DNA of 64,000 nt, taken from NCBI GenBank assembly GCA_963791225.1, contig CAWBRV010000002.1:1-64000 (forward strand), written 5' to 3'. The stretch is from PALSA-612 sp963791225 (GTDB lineage Bacteria; Actinomycetota; Thermoleophilia; Gaiellales; Gaiellaceae). Below are positions 41,048-49,739 of the stretch, piece by piece. How positions within the stretch are numbered: position 1 is the stretch's first letter; the number at the start of each line of letters is the position of its first letter. Under the pieces are notes generated by a model that saw only the letters and a list, made by a program, of their open reading frames with translations, was not told the origin of the DNA and did no database searches. A program made the position numbers and the translations under genes.

Positions 41048-41498
41048 CTGCGGTCCTCCTCCGAGCGCTCTCGAGCCTCCGCCGTGCCTCGCCGGCTGAC
41101 GAGGCACGAAGGCGTTGAACGACTGCGATCGCGGGCCGCACCCACAGCCTTCGGGCAGTCAGTGGGCGCGGCCGGCGATCGCTCTGCGGAAAGGGCTGTT
41201 AGACGTCGCGCTTCTCCTTCTTGCCCTTCTCCTTCCGCTCGTCCTTCTTCGCCTTCTTCGGCATCGAGAACACCTCCTTCCGTTCATCTCGTTGACTCAC
41301 TGCTTGCTCCACTTCTATGTGGAGGCGAGACAAGGGCGGGACAAGCCGAGGCAAAGAGTCGGCGCGAGTTGGTTGGGCCTTTTCCCGGGCCGCTTCGGCG
41401 AGGCTTTACGGACCGTGGCCCAACCTTGTCCGCGGCCTACCGCCGCCCTTTTCCGCTTCCTCCTACGTTCGGGCCACACGACACGGAAAGGAGCCGAG
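41048..41498. other. 450-base gap with a micro-gene and a structured element
   Basis: Contains a 21-codon lysine-rich frame on minus (41199-41264), a plus-strand TTGACT-N18-TATGTG promoter-like pair (about 41292-41321), and inverted repeats GGTTGGGCC/GGCCCAACC (41371-41379 and 41417-41425) enclosing the small hairpin GCCG-CTT-CGGC. No larger gene seen. Confidence 0.5.
41199..41264 (-). CDS. 21-residue lysine-rich peptide
   Basis: Frame MPKKAKKDERKEKGKKEK followed by Arg-Asp-Val and TAA. Eleven or more of 21 residues are Lys/Arg. A full GGAGGTG ribosome site lies six bases before the ATG, one of the best in the window, which argues that it is translated. Such a peptide would bind nucleic acid or acidic proteins. 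No family name can be given. It stands alone between convergent/divergent neighbours. Confidence 0.5.
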   Translation of the reverse strand: MPKKAKKDERKEKGKKEKRDV

Positions 41499-41744
41499 GT
41501 GCGAGGTGGACGACCGAAGGAGCTGGCGCGGCGAACGGACGCCGACGGCATCGAGGTGTCGCTCAGATGGCGGCGGGCCGACGGCCGTCTGACCGTCGTC
41601 GTCACCGACCGGGCCGGCCACACGCTCCAGCTGCCGGCGAAGAGCAGCAACGCGCTCGACGTCTACTACCACCCGTTTGCCTACGCGGGCACGGGGGCGT
41701 TCCGGGACGCGGCCAAGGTTAAGGCGCGGCCAATCGTGACGTAG
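41499..41744 (+). CDS. Small conserved-type actinobacterial protein
   Basis: 81 residues from a GTG at 41499 with AAGGAG upstream. GIEVSLRWRRADGRLTVVVTDRAG followed by LQLPAKSSNALDVYYHPFAYAG is a compact beta-rich pattern seen in small actinobacterial proteins of unknown role. The longer open frame upstream is not protein-like. Followed by a stress-type promoter site. Confidence 0.6.
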   Translation: MRGGRPKELARRTDADGIEVSLRWRRADGRLTVVVTDRAGHTLQLPAKSSNALDVYYHPFAYAGTGAFRDAAKVKARPIVT

Positions 41745-41748
41745 AGCC

Positions 41749-41773
41749 GTTTTTCGCGCCGCGGCCACGGGTA
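41749..41773 (+). promoter_or_regulatory. SigB/SigF-type promoter candidate before the flippase-like gene
   Basis: GTTT (41749-41752), 16 bases, GGGTA (41769-41773). Predicted transcript start near 41780, just upstream of the GTG at 41788. Same spacing as the sites at 30640 and 31579. Confidence 0.5.
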
Positions 41774-41787
41774 AGGTGATTCGAGCA

Positions 41788-42771
41788 GTGGCGGTCGACT
41801 ACCTGTACAAGAAGCACCGCGTCGCCGTCGTGCTCACCGTGGCAGCGGTGCTGGCCTACGGCGCGCTCTTCGGGGTCGCCTGGTCGGCGGGGCCGCTCAC
41901 GGTCTTCCACCGGCTCCTCCACGTCCACTGGATCTGGGTTCCGATCGCGCTCGCCGCCGAGATCGTGAGCTACCTGGGGTACGTCCTCGCCTACCGCGAG
42001 GTCACCCGGGTGGACGACGGAGCGGAGCTCGAGCTGTCCGGCACGGCCGCCGCCGTCGCGACCGGATTCGGTGTCTTCGTGGCCGCGGGCGGCTTCTCGC
42101 TCGACGAGGCGTTGCTGAAGAGCACCGGCGTGCCGGCGCGCGAGGCGCGGCAGCGGGTGCTCGGCCTCGGCGTCCTCGAGTACGTCGTGCTCGCACCGGC
42201 GGCGATGGCGGCGGCGCTGTACATCGTGATCGACGCGCACCCGGACCTCGACATGGCGCTCACGTTCCCGTGGATCGTCGGCGTGCCGGTCGGCTTCGCG
42301 GCCGCCGCGGCGCTCCTCTACTTCCGGAAGCGGTTCGACCTCGGCTCCGGCTGGCGTCGACACATCGACCAAGCGTTCGAGGCGCTGAGCCTCGTCCGCT
42401 GCCTGGTCACGCGTCCGATTCCTTCCGGCCTCGCCTTCGTCGGCATCGCGCTCTACTGGATCGGCGACATCGCCTGTCTGTGGGCGGCGCTCCACGTGTT
42501 CTTCCAGCAGCCGCCGCCGGTCGCGATCCTCGTCGTCGGCTACGCGACCGGGTACGCGCTGACCCGGCGCACCCTCCCGCTCGGCGGCGCCGGGATCGTG
42601 GATGCGCTTCTGCCGCTGTCGCTCAGCTGGGTCGGGATCGCGCTCGCCCCCGCCGTGCTCTCGGTGCTCGTCTACCGCGTCATGAACCTCTGGCTGCCGG
42701 TCATCCCGGCTTTCGCGGGCCTGCCGAAGCTCCGCCGGATGGGCCGGCACCGCGCGCACGCCGCCGCCTGA
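41788..42771 (+). CDS. Flippase-like membrane protein (LPG-synthase TM region / UPF0104)
   Basis: 327 residues with about eight helices. LPLGGAGIVDALLPLSLSWVGI near the C-terminus is the family signature; the N-terminal KKHRVAVVLTVAAVLAYGALFG begins the first helix. These proteins resemble the membrane half of lysyl-phosphatidylglycerol synthase and are thought to move lipids or glycolipids. A GTG at 41776 is an alternative start but would precede the predicted transcript start. Confidence 0.8.
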   Translation: MAVDYLYKKHRVAVVLTVAAVLAYGALFGVAWSAGPLTVFHRLLHVHWIWVPIALAAEIVSYLGYVLAYREVTRVDDGAELELSGTAAAVATGFGVFVAAGGFSLDEALLKSTGVPAREARQRVLGLGVLEYVVLAPAAMAAALYIVIDAHPDLDMALTFPWIVGVPVGFAAAAALLYFRKRFDLGSGWRRHIDQAFEALSLVRCLVTRPIPSGLAFVGIALYWIGDIACLWAALHVFFQQPPPVAILVVGYATGYALTRRTLPLGGAGIVDALLPLSLSWVGIALAPAVLSVLVYRVMNLWLPVIPAFAGLPKLRRMGRHRAHAAA

Positions 42772-42774
42772 CGC

Positions 42775-43239
42775 TCACCACGGCCCGAACGCGCCGGTCG
42801 TGCCGGCCGCGTACTCCGCGACTCGCCTCCGCGCCGGCTCGGACACGTCCTCGGGCAGCTCGTCCGGGGCGAAGAAGCGGCTGGCTTCGATCTCGAGGCT
42901 GCGGGCCGGTCTGCGCTCCCACTGCTCGACGGCGAAGACGACGATGTGGTCGGACTTGCCCTCGGCGAAGTTCGAGTAGACGCCGTGCAGTCGCGGCGTG
43001 GCCGTCGGCTCGATGCCGACCTCCTCGCGCAGCTCGCGCCGGAGCGCGTCCTCGAGCGGCTCCCTGCCGCGGACGCCGCCGCCGGGGAGGTACCAGCCGC
43101 GGCGGTACGTGAGCTCGACGAGCAGCACCCGGCCGGTGTCGTCGACGACGAGCGCGAGCACGCCGACCGAGGTCGGCCGGGCGACGAACCAGTACGCGTG
43201 GCGGAGCCGGTCGGCCGCGATCAGGAGCGGATTCTTCAC
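42775..43239 (-). CDS. NUDIX hydrolase
   Basis: 154 residues. NUDIX box GGGVRGREPLEDALRRELRE followed by EVGIEP fits the Gx5Ex7REUxEExGU pattern. SVGVLALVVDDTGRVLLVELTY is the first strand pair. It cleaves a nucleoside diphosphate linked to an unknown group. GTG at 43239 is chosen near the domain start; it lies only 15 bases from the divergent start of pgi. Confidence 0.85.
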   Translation of the reverse strand: MKNPLLIAADRLRHAYWFVARPTSVGVLALVVDDTGRVLLVELTYRRGWYLPGGGVRGREPLEDALRRELREEVGIEPTATPRLHGVYSNFAEGKSDHIVVFAVEQWERRPARSLEIEASRFFAPDELPEDVSEPARRRVAEYAAGTTGAFGPW

Positions 43240-43254
43240 CCCGCGCAGCGTACG

Positions 43255-44857
43255 ATGCGCGACGTGAGCCGGCCGCCGTTGCGCGAGCGCCCCGCCTGGC
43301 AGGCGCTGGAGAGGCACCACCGCGCGATCGAGCGCCGGCACCTGCGCGATCTCTTCGCCGACGACCCGGGCCGCGGCGAGCGGCTCGCCGTCGAGGCCGA
43401 GGGCGTCTACCTCGACTACTCGAAGAACCGCGTCACGGACACGACGATCGAGCTGCTCGTGCGCCTGGCCGAGGAGTGCGGCCTGCGCGGGCGGATCGAC
43501 GCGATGTTCGCGGGCGAGCACGTCAACGTCACCGAGGATCGAGCCGTCCTCCACGTCGCGCTGCGCGCGCCCGCGGGCTCGCCGTACGCGCGGCCGGAGG
43601 TGCTCGACGTGCTCGACCGGATGGCGGCGTTCTGCGACCAGGTGCGGAGCGGGGCGTGGACGGGCCACACGGGCAAGCCGATCCGCAACGTCGTCAACAT
43701 CGGCATCGGCGGCTCCGATCTCGGCCCGGTGATGGCGTACGAGGCGCTCCGGTTCTACTCGCGGCGCGACCTGACCTTCCGCTTCGTCTCGAACGTCGAC
43801 GGCACCGACTTCGCCGAGGCGACCCGCGACCTCGACCCTGCGGAAACGCTGTTCGTCGTCTCCTCGAAGACGTTCACGACGCTCGAGACGATGACGAACG
43901 CGGCCACGGCCCGGGACTGGGCGCTCGCGGCGCTCGGCGACGACGCGGCGGTCGCGAAGCACTTCGTCGCCGTGTCGACGAACGAGGCCGAGGTGACGAA
44001 GTTCGGCATCGACACGGCCAACATGTTCGGCTTCTGGGACTGGGTCGGCGGCCGCTACTCGCTGGACTCGGCGATCGGCCTGTCGACGATGCTCGCGATC
44101 GGCCCGGAGGCGTTCCGCGACCTGCTTGCGGGCTTCCACGCGATCGACGAGCACTTTCGCACGGCCCCGCTCGCGCAGAACCTGCCCGTCCTGATGGGCC
44201 TGCTGACGGTCTGGTACGCGGACTTCTTCGGCGCGGAGACGCAGGCCGTGCTGCCCTACGAGCAGTACCTGAAGCGCTTCCCCGCCTACCTCCAGCAGCT
44301 GACGATGGAGTCGAACGGGAAGTCGGTCACGATCGCGGGCGAGCGCGTCGACTACGCGACCGGGCCCGTGTTCTGGGGCGAGCCCGGCACGAACGGCCAG
44401 CACAGCTTCTACCAGCTCATCCACCAGGGCACGCACGTCATCCCGTGCGACTTCCTCGTCTTCGAGCACTCGCTGAACCCGCTCGGTCGCCACCACGACC
44501 TGCTGGTCGCGAACGTCTTCGCGCAGACGGAGGCGCTCGCGTTCGGCAAGGAGGCGCCGCCGGGCGAGCCGTACCGCGCCTTCGAGGGCAACCGGCCGAC
44601 GAACACGTTCGTCCTCGAGCGCCTGACCCCGCACGCGCTCGGCACGGCTCGTCGCGCTCTACGAGCACTCGGTCTTCACGCAGGGGACGATCTGGGAGAT
44701 CGACTCCTTCGACCAGTGGGGCGTCGAGCTCGGGAAGGTGCTGGCGACGAAGGTCGCCGGCGAGATCGAGGCGGACCCCGAGCCGGAGCTCGACCACGAC
44801 TCGTCGACGAACGCGCTGATCAGGCGCTACCGCACGGCCCGTCGCGACGGGGGCTAG
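43255..44857 (+). pseudogene. pgi: Glucose-6-phosphate isomerase, frame interrupted by one extra base near 44647
   Basis: Frame 1 (from ATG 43255 or GTG 43264) carries RNVVNIGIGGSDLGPVMAYEA, VVSSKTFTTLETMTNA, LPYEQYLKRFPAYLQQLTME and GTNGQHSFYQLIHQGT, up to RLTPHALGT. The conserved continuation LVALYEHSVFTQGTIWEIDS, then FDQWGVELGKVLA, lies in the next frame and ends at TAG 44855-44857. Removing one G of the GG at 44646-44647 joins the two into about 533 residues, normal for the family. As written, frame 1 ends in unrelated sequence, losing the helix with the C-terminal active-site lysine region. Enzyme: glucose-6-P to fructose-6-P interconversion. Sequence error or recent mutation. Confidence 0.88.
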
Positions 44858-45240
44858 CCTGATCTCCTGAGTGCGCGTCTCTTGGCGCGGTTTCACGGCA
44901 CCGGCACTGCTGCGTCGCCGAGCATCCGTCGTGACGGCGAAGAGCGCGTAGCCCCACGCCTGGTGATGCGAGAAGGGCCTGACGCTACGCCCCAGGCGAT
45001 CAGGACGAAGAGGAAGGCGGAGATCGGTTCAGGGCGAGCCTGTTCGATCGCAAGGCGGCGGCGCGGACGCGCACTATATCGCGCTGGTTGTGTTGCGCAC
45101 CCGCCATGCTCGGAGAGTAGCGCGATTTCGACGCCAGGTTCTCCGGACCAAAGGCCGCGTCATGAGCTGCCGCGGAGCCGTGGGTTTGCCGCGGCGTAGC
45201 TCGGGCCGCGCGACACCCGACCACAAAGGGAAGGGGGCGC
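44858..45240. other. Gap of about 380 bases, no gene supported
   Basis: Open frames exist on both strands (for example 44882-45199 plus) but none has protein-like composition, a ribosome site or recognisable motifs. A GC-rich inverted stretch around ACTATATC (about 45074) might be promoter-like. The right end carries GGGAAGGGGGC, shared with the sequence left of the hairpin at 47723. Confidence 0.5.
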
Positions 45241-45267
45241 GTGGGGGAAACCGGCCGTTTCCCCCAC
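45241..45267 (-). terminator. Palindromic hairpin repeat after the secreted-protein gene
   Basis: Perfect 11-bp stem GTGGGGGAAAC / GTTTCCCCCAC with loop CGGCC, three bases after the TAA of the minus-strand gene. The same arms and loop occur at 47723, also directly after a stop, and both have GGGAAGGGGGC on the left. It may act as a terminator; no U-tract. Confidence 0.6.
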
Positions 45268-45270
45268 GAC

Positions 45271-46059
45271 TTAGCCGGGGCAGTCGCCGCCGATCTGGGT
45301 CAGCGGCTTGATCGGCACCTGTTCGCAGCCGACCGCGTCGGTGCCGATGTCGACCAGCGTCCACGTCGCGCCGTGGTGGAAGACCGCGAAGCCGGACTGG
45401 ATCGGGTGGCCCTGCGGGTCCTTGCCGGAGACGATTGCGGAGGCCCACTCCTTCGAGTCGATCGCGACCTTGAAGTGGCTCGCGGTCACCGTCGCCGGCT
45501 TCGACACCTTCCTGGCCACGGCCGTGATCGCGGCCTTGTCGGCCGCTGTCAGCGGCTGCTTCGGCGTCATGCCCGGGCAGACCCCTGAGGCGAAGCCGAT
45601 TCCGATCCGGCGGATGATGCGGTTCTCCGTGTCCAGGTTGACCAGCGTGTGGATGCCGCCGTAGCAGATGGCCAGCTCCCACGACTGGAAGTCCTTGCGG
45701 AACTTGAAGCCCTTCCACGTCGTCGTGTTCGGCGTCTTGATACCGACCTTGATGCCGTCGGGAGTCGAGTAGCGCGGGCTGTCCTCGGATAGGTTCACGA
45801 CCCGGTTGCGGATCACCGTGACGTCGAGCTCGCCACCCTCGGCGGCCTTGGTCACGCTCAGGCTGCCCGAGAAGGCGCCGTAATGGGCGACGACGGCGCT
45901 GCGGCTCGTGTTCAGGCCAGCGTCGCCGATCCGGTTCCAGCGCACGATCCTCGTCGAGTCGGCGTTGCGGGCGGCGATCCCTGCTGCGAGTCCCGCGACG
46001 ACCACAGCGACCAGGGCGGTCGCGACGAGCGCGCGGCGGATCGGCCTGCCCTCCCTCAC
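45271..46059 (-). CDS. Membrane-anchored or secreted protein, function unknown
   Basis: 262 residues from a GTG at 46059. N-terminal REGRPIRRALVATALVAVVV is a signal anchor. The exterior part has a first beta-rich region (GELDVTVIRNRVVNL) and a second with four cysteines (ELAICYGGIHTL, GVCPGMTP, DAVGCEQVP, GGDCPG) that may form disulfides. No family recognised. Ends in a hairpin repeat. Confidence 0.65.
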   Translation of the reverse strand: MREGRPIRRALVATALVAVVVAGLAAGIAARNADSTRIVRWNRIGDAGLNTSRSAVVAHYGAFSGSLSVTKAAEGGELDVTVIRNRVVNLSEDSPRYSTPDGIKVGIKTPNTTTWKGFKFRKDFQSWELAICYGGIHTLVNLDTENRIIRRIGIGFASGVCPGMTPKQPLTAADKAAITAVARKVSKPATVTASHFKVAIDSKEWASAIVSGKDPQGHPIQSGFAVFHHGATWTLVDIGTDAVGCEQVPIKPLTQIGGDCPG

Positions 46060-46183
46060 CGCCGGGATCCTACGGCAGCCCGGCGCGGAGTGTGGACAGC
46101 CGCACCCCGGGACGCATGGAGGCCGCACGGTGCATTGAGGCCCTCGGGACTACAACACGTCCAAGCCATCGAAAGGAGCCCCC

Positions 46184-47572
46184 ATGTCCGTTCTGAGCAT
46201 CGACAACCAGGCACCCAGCAGCGCCGACATCCGGGCGCTCCGCACGCGCGTCGCCGGAGAGATCGTGCTGCCCGGTGACCCGGGCTGGGACACCGCCCGA
46301 CTGGCGTGGAACCTCGCCGTCGACCAGCGGCCGTTCGCGGTCGCGCTCGTCGAGTCGGCCGAGGACGTCGTCGCGATCGTCGAGTTCGCCCGCGTGCACG
46401 GGCTCCGTGTCGCCCCGCAGAGCACGGGTCACGGCGCGTCGGCGCTCGCGTCGCTCGAGGACGCGATCCTCGTCAAGACCGAGCGGATGCGCCGCGTCGA
46501 GATCGACGCCACGGCGCGCCGGGCACATGTCGAGGGTGGCGCGGTCTGGGCCGACGTCGTCGAGCCCGCGGCCGAGCAGGGCTTCGTCGTCCTGCACGGC
46601 TCCTCGCCGGACGTCGGCGTCGCCGGCTACACGCTCGGAGGCGGCATGGGCTGGCTCGCCCGCAGCCGCGGTCTGTCGGCGAACAGCGTTCTCGCGGTCG
46701 AAGTCGTGACCGCCGACGGCCGCGTCGTCAGGGCCGACCGCGACAACGAGCCCGACCTCTTCTGGGCCGTGCGCGGCGGCGGTGGCAGCTTCGGGGTCGT
46801 CACCGCGCTCGAGATCGCCCTGTACGAGACGCCCGATCTCTACGCCGGTGCGATGTTCTGGCCGGTCGAGCGCGCGAGCGAGGTGCTGCACGCCTGGCGC
46901 GAGTGGATCGAGACCGTGCCCGACACCGTCACGTCCGTCGGCCGGATCCTGCACTTCCCGCCCATCCCCGACGTCCCCGAGCCGCTGCGCGGCAACAGCT
47001 TCGTCCTCGTCGAGGCCGTCTTCACTGGCCCGGAGAGCGAGGGCGTGGAGCTGGTCGCGCCGCTCCGTGAGCTGGGTCCGGCGATGGACACGTTCGCCGC
47101 CGTGCCGCCGACGGCGCTGCCGCACCTGCACATGGATCCGCCCAAGCCCGTGCCGGGTGTCGGCGACGGGATGTTCCTCGACGACTTCCCCGTCGAGGCC
47201 GTCGACGCGGTCGTCGCGAACGGCGTGCCGCCGCTGCTCTCCCTCGAGGTACGTCACCTCGGCGGCGCGCTCGCCGAGCCCTCGGCGGCTCACGGCGCCG
47301 TCGGATCGATCGACGCCGGCTACGCGGTCTACGCGGTCGGCATGGCGATGACGCCAGAGATGGATGCTGCTGTCGGTGAGGCCGTCGGCCGGACGAAGGC
47401 TGCGCTCGCACCGTGGGAGTCGGAGCGGACGTACCTCAACTTCGCCGAGGAGCGCATCGATCCCGCGCGGCTGTACCCGGCCGAGGCATACCGCCGGCTG
47501 CGGCGGGTCAGGGCTGCCTACGACCGGGGCGAGCTGTTCCTCGCCAACCATCCAGTGCCGCCGATGCGCTGA
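46184..47572 (+). CDS. FAD-linked oxidase (VAO/BBE-type)
   Basis: 462 residues. FAD-binding domain of the vanillyl-alcohol/berberine-bridge oxidase group: RPFAVALVESAEDVVAIVEFAR, APQSTGHGAS with a His placed for covalent FAD attachment, GGAVWADVV, GVAGYTLGGGMGWLARSRGL, FGVVTALEIAL. The C-terminal TYLNFAEERIDPARLYPAEA and following RVRAAYD match the BBE segment. Likely oxidises a sugar or alcohol. ATG at 46184 follows AAAGGAG. Ends in a strong hairpin. Confidence 0.9.
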   Translation: MSVLSIDNQAPSSADIRALRTRVAGEIVLPGDPGWDTARLAWNLAVDQRPFAVALVESAEDVVAIVEFARVHGLRVAPQSTGHGASALASLEDAILVKTERMRRVEIDATARRAHVEGGAVWADVVEPAAEQGFVVLHGSSPDVGVAGYTLGGGMGWLARSRGLSANSVLAVEVVTADGRVVRADRDNEPDLFWAVRGGGGSFGVVTALEIALYETPDLYAGAMFWPVERASEVLHAWREWIETVPDTVTSVGRILHFPPIPDVPEPLRGNSFVLVEAVFTGPESEGVELVAPLRELGPAMDTFAAVPPTALPHLHMDPPKPVPGVGDGMFLDDFPVEAVDAVVANGVPPLLSLEVRHLGGALAEPSAAHGAVGSIDAGYAVYAVGMAMTPEMDAAVGEAVGRTKAALAPWESERTYLNFAEERIDPARLYPAEAYRRLRRVRAAYDRGELFLANHPVPPMR

Positions 47573-47582
47573 TCAGAATCGC

Positions 47583-47614
47583 TGCGGCTGCGCTCCTCAC
47601 CGAGCGCAGCCGCA
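47583..47614 (+). terminator. Hairpin terminator after the FAD oxidase gene
   Basis: Perfect 13-bp stem TGCGGCTGCGCTC / GAGCGCAGCCGCA with loop CTCACC, 10 bases after the stop at 47572. C-rich rather than U-rich tail. Confidence 0.7.
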
Positions 47615-47722
47615 CCTCCCTCGACTCGCCATCTCGGTCACGACTCGATCTGCGGCGGAGCCCGGGCTTGGTCCGGGCGGAGCTCGGGAGGCGGGAGACG
47701 CGTAGGCGCGGGGAAGGGGGCT

Positions 47723-47751
47723 CACGGGGGAAACCGGCCGTTTCCCCCGTG
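47723..47751 (-). terminator. Palindromic hairpin repeat after the NUDIX gene
   Basis: Perfect 12-bp stem CACGGGGGAAAC / GTTTCCCCCGTG with loop CGGCC, one base after the minus-strand TGA at 47753. Same inner arms, loop and flank as the element at 45241. Confidence 0.6.
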
Positions 47752-47752
47752 C

Positions 47753-48157
47753 TCACCTCGACAGGTCGAACCCGCTCGCGACGAGCGACGCCATCGGGAG
47801 GAAGAGCGGCCCCGGGAGCCGCTCCCACGTGTACCAGCCCCAGCTGTCCTGCTCGTCGGGCTCGAGCACCTGCGGGTCGCCGCTGACCCATTCCATCAGC
47901 ACCCAGCGCGTCAGCCAGCAGTCGCCGCTCGGGAACGTGTCGCGCGTCTCCGCGACGACCTGCGGCACGGCGCCGGCGAGCCCCGTCTCCTCGACGAGCT
48001 CGCGCCGCGCCGCCTCCTCGTCCGTCTCGCCGGGCTCGACCTTGCCGCCCGGCGGCGACCAGGTGTCACGCCCGTGGGGCGAGCGGCGGCGGCCCATCAG
48101 CACCTTCCCGTCGCGCACGACGAGCACGCCGACCCCGTGGAGCTGTGCGTCGCTCAC
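47753..48157 (-). CDS. NUDIX hydrolase (MutT-like)
   Basis: 134 residues. NUDIX box GGKVEPGETDEEAARRELVE followed by ETGL; VGVLVVRDGKVLMGRRRSPHG at the N-terminus. MutT-like enzymes clear oxidised or other unwanted nucleotides; the substrate here is unknown. GTG at 48157 overlaps the stop of the upstream gene (GTGA). Followed at once by a palindromic hairpin. Confidence 0.87.
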   Translation of the reverse strand: MSDAQLHGVGVLVVRDGKVLMGRRRSPHGRDTWSPPGGKVEPGETDEEAARRELVEETGLAGAVPQVVAETRDTFPSGDCWLTRWVLMEWVSGDPQVLEPDEQDSWGWYTWERLPGPLFLPMASLVASGFDLSR

Positions 48158-48630
48158 GCGACGGCGTGCGCGATGCTGTCGATCTGAGCCTGAATGATCT
48201 CGCGGTCGTCCGGATCGGCGATCTGCTCGCACAGATCCGTCGCGAGCCCGAGGCGATGCATCGCCTCCTCGCGATTGCCGGCGACGAGCTGCGCGCGGGC
48301 GAACGCCTCGTGCATCGCGGGCAGGTCGAAGTCCTCGAGCTCGTCGGGGAACTCGCGGCAGATCGCCTCGCAACGGTAAGCGTGGTAGAGCGCCGGCTCC
48401 GGGCGGCCAAGCTCCGAGTAGATCCACGAGCACAGCCACTCTCCGCGCGCACTCCGCGGGCCGTGCTCGACCTGGCTCCAGTGGTAGCGGGACGCGTGCG
48501 CTGTGTGGATCATCTCGGCATCCTGGTCGGGCGTCCTGCCCTCGAGGCCGAGCAGGTCCCAGACCCGGTTGAAGAGCTCGGCTCCCAGCCGGCGATGGAG
48601 CTCGAGCTCGGAATCGTCGCGCGCGCTCAC
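48154..48630 (-). CDS. Helical TPR-like protein, function unknown
   Basis: 158 residues, predicted all-helical, with TPR-like periodicity (SWIYSELGRPEPALYHAYRC, MHEAFARAQLVAGNREEAMH). No catalytic motif. It is coupled to the NUDIX gene downstream and divergent from gnd, with about 80 bases between starts. Confidence 0.7.
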   Translation of the reverse strand: MSARDDSELELHRRLGAELFNRVWDLLGLEGRTPDQDAEMIHTAHASRYHWSQVEHGPRSARGEWLCSWIYSELGRPEPALYHAYRCEAICREFPDELEDFDLPAMHEAFARAQLVAGNREEAMHRLGLATDLCEQIADPDDREIIQAQIDSIAHAVA

Positions 48631-48710
48631 GGCAGTGAGACCTCCTCTGAAACGTTCGGACCCGCGGCCCGACTACCTTACGAGCAACGAACGATAGACG
48701 GGAGGCGGGA

Positions 48711-49733
48711 ATGCAGCTCGGAATGATCGGACTGGGGCGGATGGGCGCCAACATGGTCAGGCGACTGATGAAGGAAGGCCACGACTGCGTCGTCTTCGAC
48801 GTCGATCCCGATGCCGTCTCGCAGCTCGAGTCGGAGGGCGCCACGGGCGCTGCCTCGCTCGCCGAGCTCGTCGCCAAGCTCGAGCATCCGCGCGCGGCGT
48901 GGATCATGGTGCCGGCCGGTCTCGTCGGCCGCATCGTCGACGAGCTGATGGAGCACCTCGAGGCGGGCGACACGATCATCGACGGCGGCAACAGTTATTA
49001 CCGCGACGACGTCGACCGGGCCGCCTCCCTCGCGAAGAAGGGTGTCCATCTCGTCGACGTCGGCACCTCCGGCGGCATCCACGGGCTCGAACGCGGCTTC
49101 TGCCTGATGATCGGAGGCGACGACGAGCCGGTGCAACGGCTCGACCCGATCTTCGCCTCGCTCGCGCCCGGAGTCGACTCGGCGCCGCGAACGGAGGGTA
49201 AGGCCGGCGACCCGTCCCCGGCCGAGCAGGGCTACCTCCACTGCGGTCCGAACGGTGCCGGTCACTTCGTGAAGATGGTGCACAACGGCATCGAGTACGG
49301 GATCATGGCCGCGTACGCGGAGGGGCTGAACGTGCTCTACCAGGCGGACGCCGGCACGAAGCAGGAGGCGGATGCGAGCGCCGAGGTGACGCCGCTTCGT
49401 AATCCGGAGTACTACCGCTACGACCTGCCCATCCCCGACGTGGCCGAGGTCTGGCGCCGCGGCTCCGTCGTCGCTTCCTGGCTCCTCGACCTGACCGCGC
49501 ACGCGCTCTCCGAGTCGCCCAAGCTCGACGACTTCGGCGGCTTCGTGTCCGACTCCGGCGAGGGTCGCTGGACGGTGCTGGCGGCGATCGAGGAAGGCGT
49601 GCCGGTGCCGGTGCTGTCGAGCGCTCTCTACGAGCGTTTCTCGTCTCGCGGCGAGGCTCAGTTCGCCGACAAGCTGCTCTCGGCCATGCGCAAGGAGTTC
49701 GGGGGCCATTCCGAGCTCGTGATCCATTCGTAG
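48711..49733 (+). CDS. gnd: 6-phosphogluconate dehydrogenase (decarboxylating), short GntZ-like form
   Basis: 340 residues. Rossmann start QLGMIGLGRMGANMVRRLM; IIDGGNSYYRDD; DVGTSGGIHGLERGFCLMIG; and CGPNGAGHFVKMVHNGIEYG with the catalytic Lys/His/Asn. Converts 6-phosphogluconate to ribulose-5-phosphate, giving NAD(P)H. The short form lacks the long C-terminal helical tail of the E. coli enzyme. A GGGAGGCGGG site precedes the ATG. Confidence 0.92.
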   Translation: MQLGMIGLGRMGANMVRRLMKEGHDCVVFDVDPDAVSQLESEGATGAASLAELVAKLEHPRAAWIMVPAGLVGRIVDELMEHLEAGDTIIDGGNSYYRDDVDRAASLAKKGVHLVDVGTSGGIHGLERGFCLMIGGDDEPVQRLDPIFASLAPGVDSAPRTEGKAGDPSPAEQGYLHCGPNGAGHFVKMVHNGIEYGIMAAYAEGLNVLYQADAGTKQEADASAEVTPLRNPEYYRYDLPIPDVAEVWRRGSVVASWLLDLTAHALSESPKLDDFGGFVSDSGEGRWTVLAAIEEGVPVPVLSSALYERFSSRGEAQFADKLLSAMRKEFGGHSELVIHS

Positions 49734-49739
49734 CCGAAC

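Noticed and set aside
44882..45199. 105-codon open frame in the gap after pgi
   Set aside because: No ribosome site, basic low-complexity translation and no recognisable motif.
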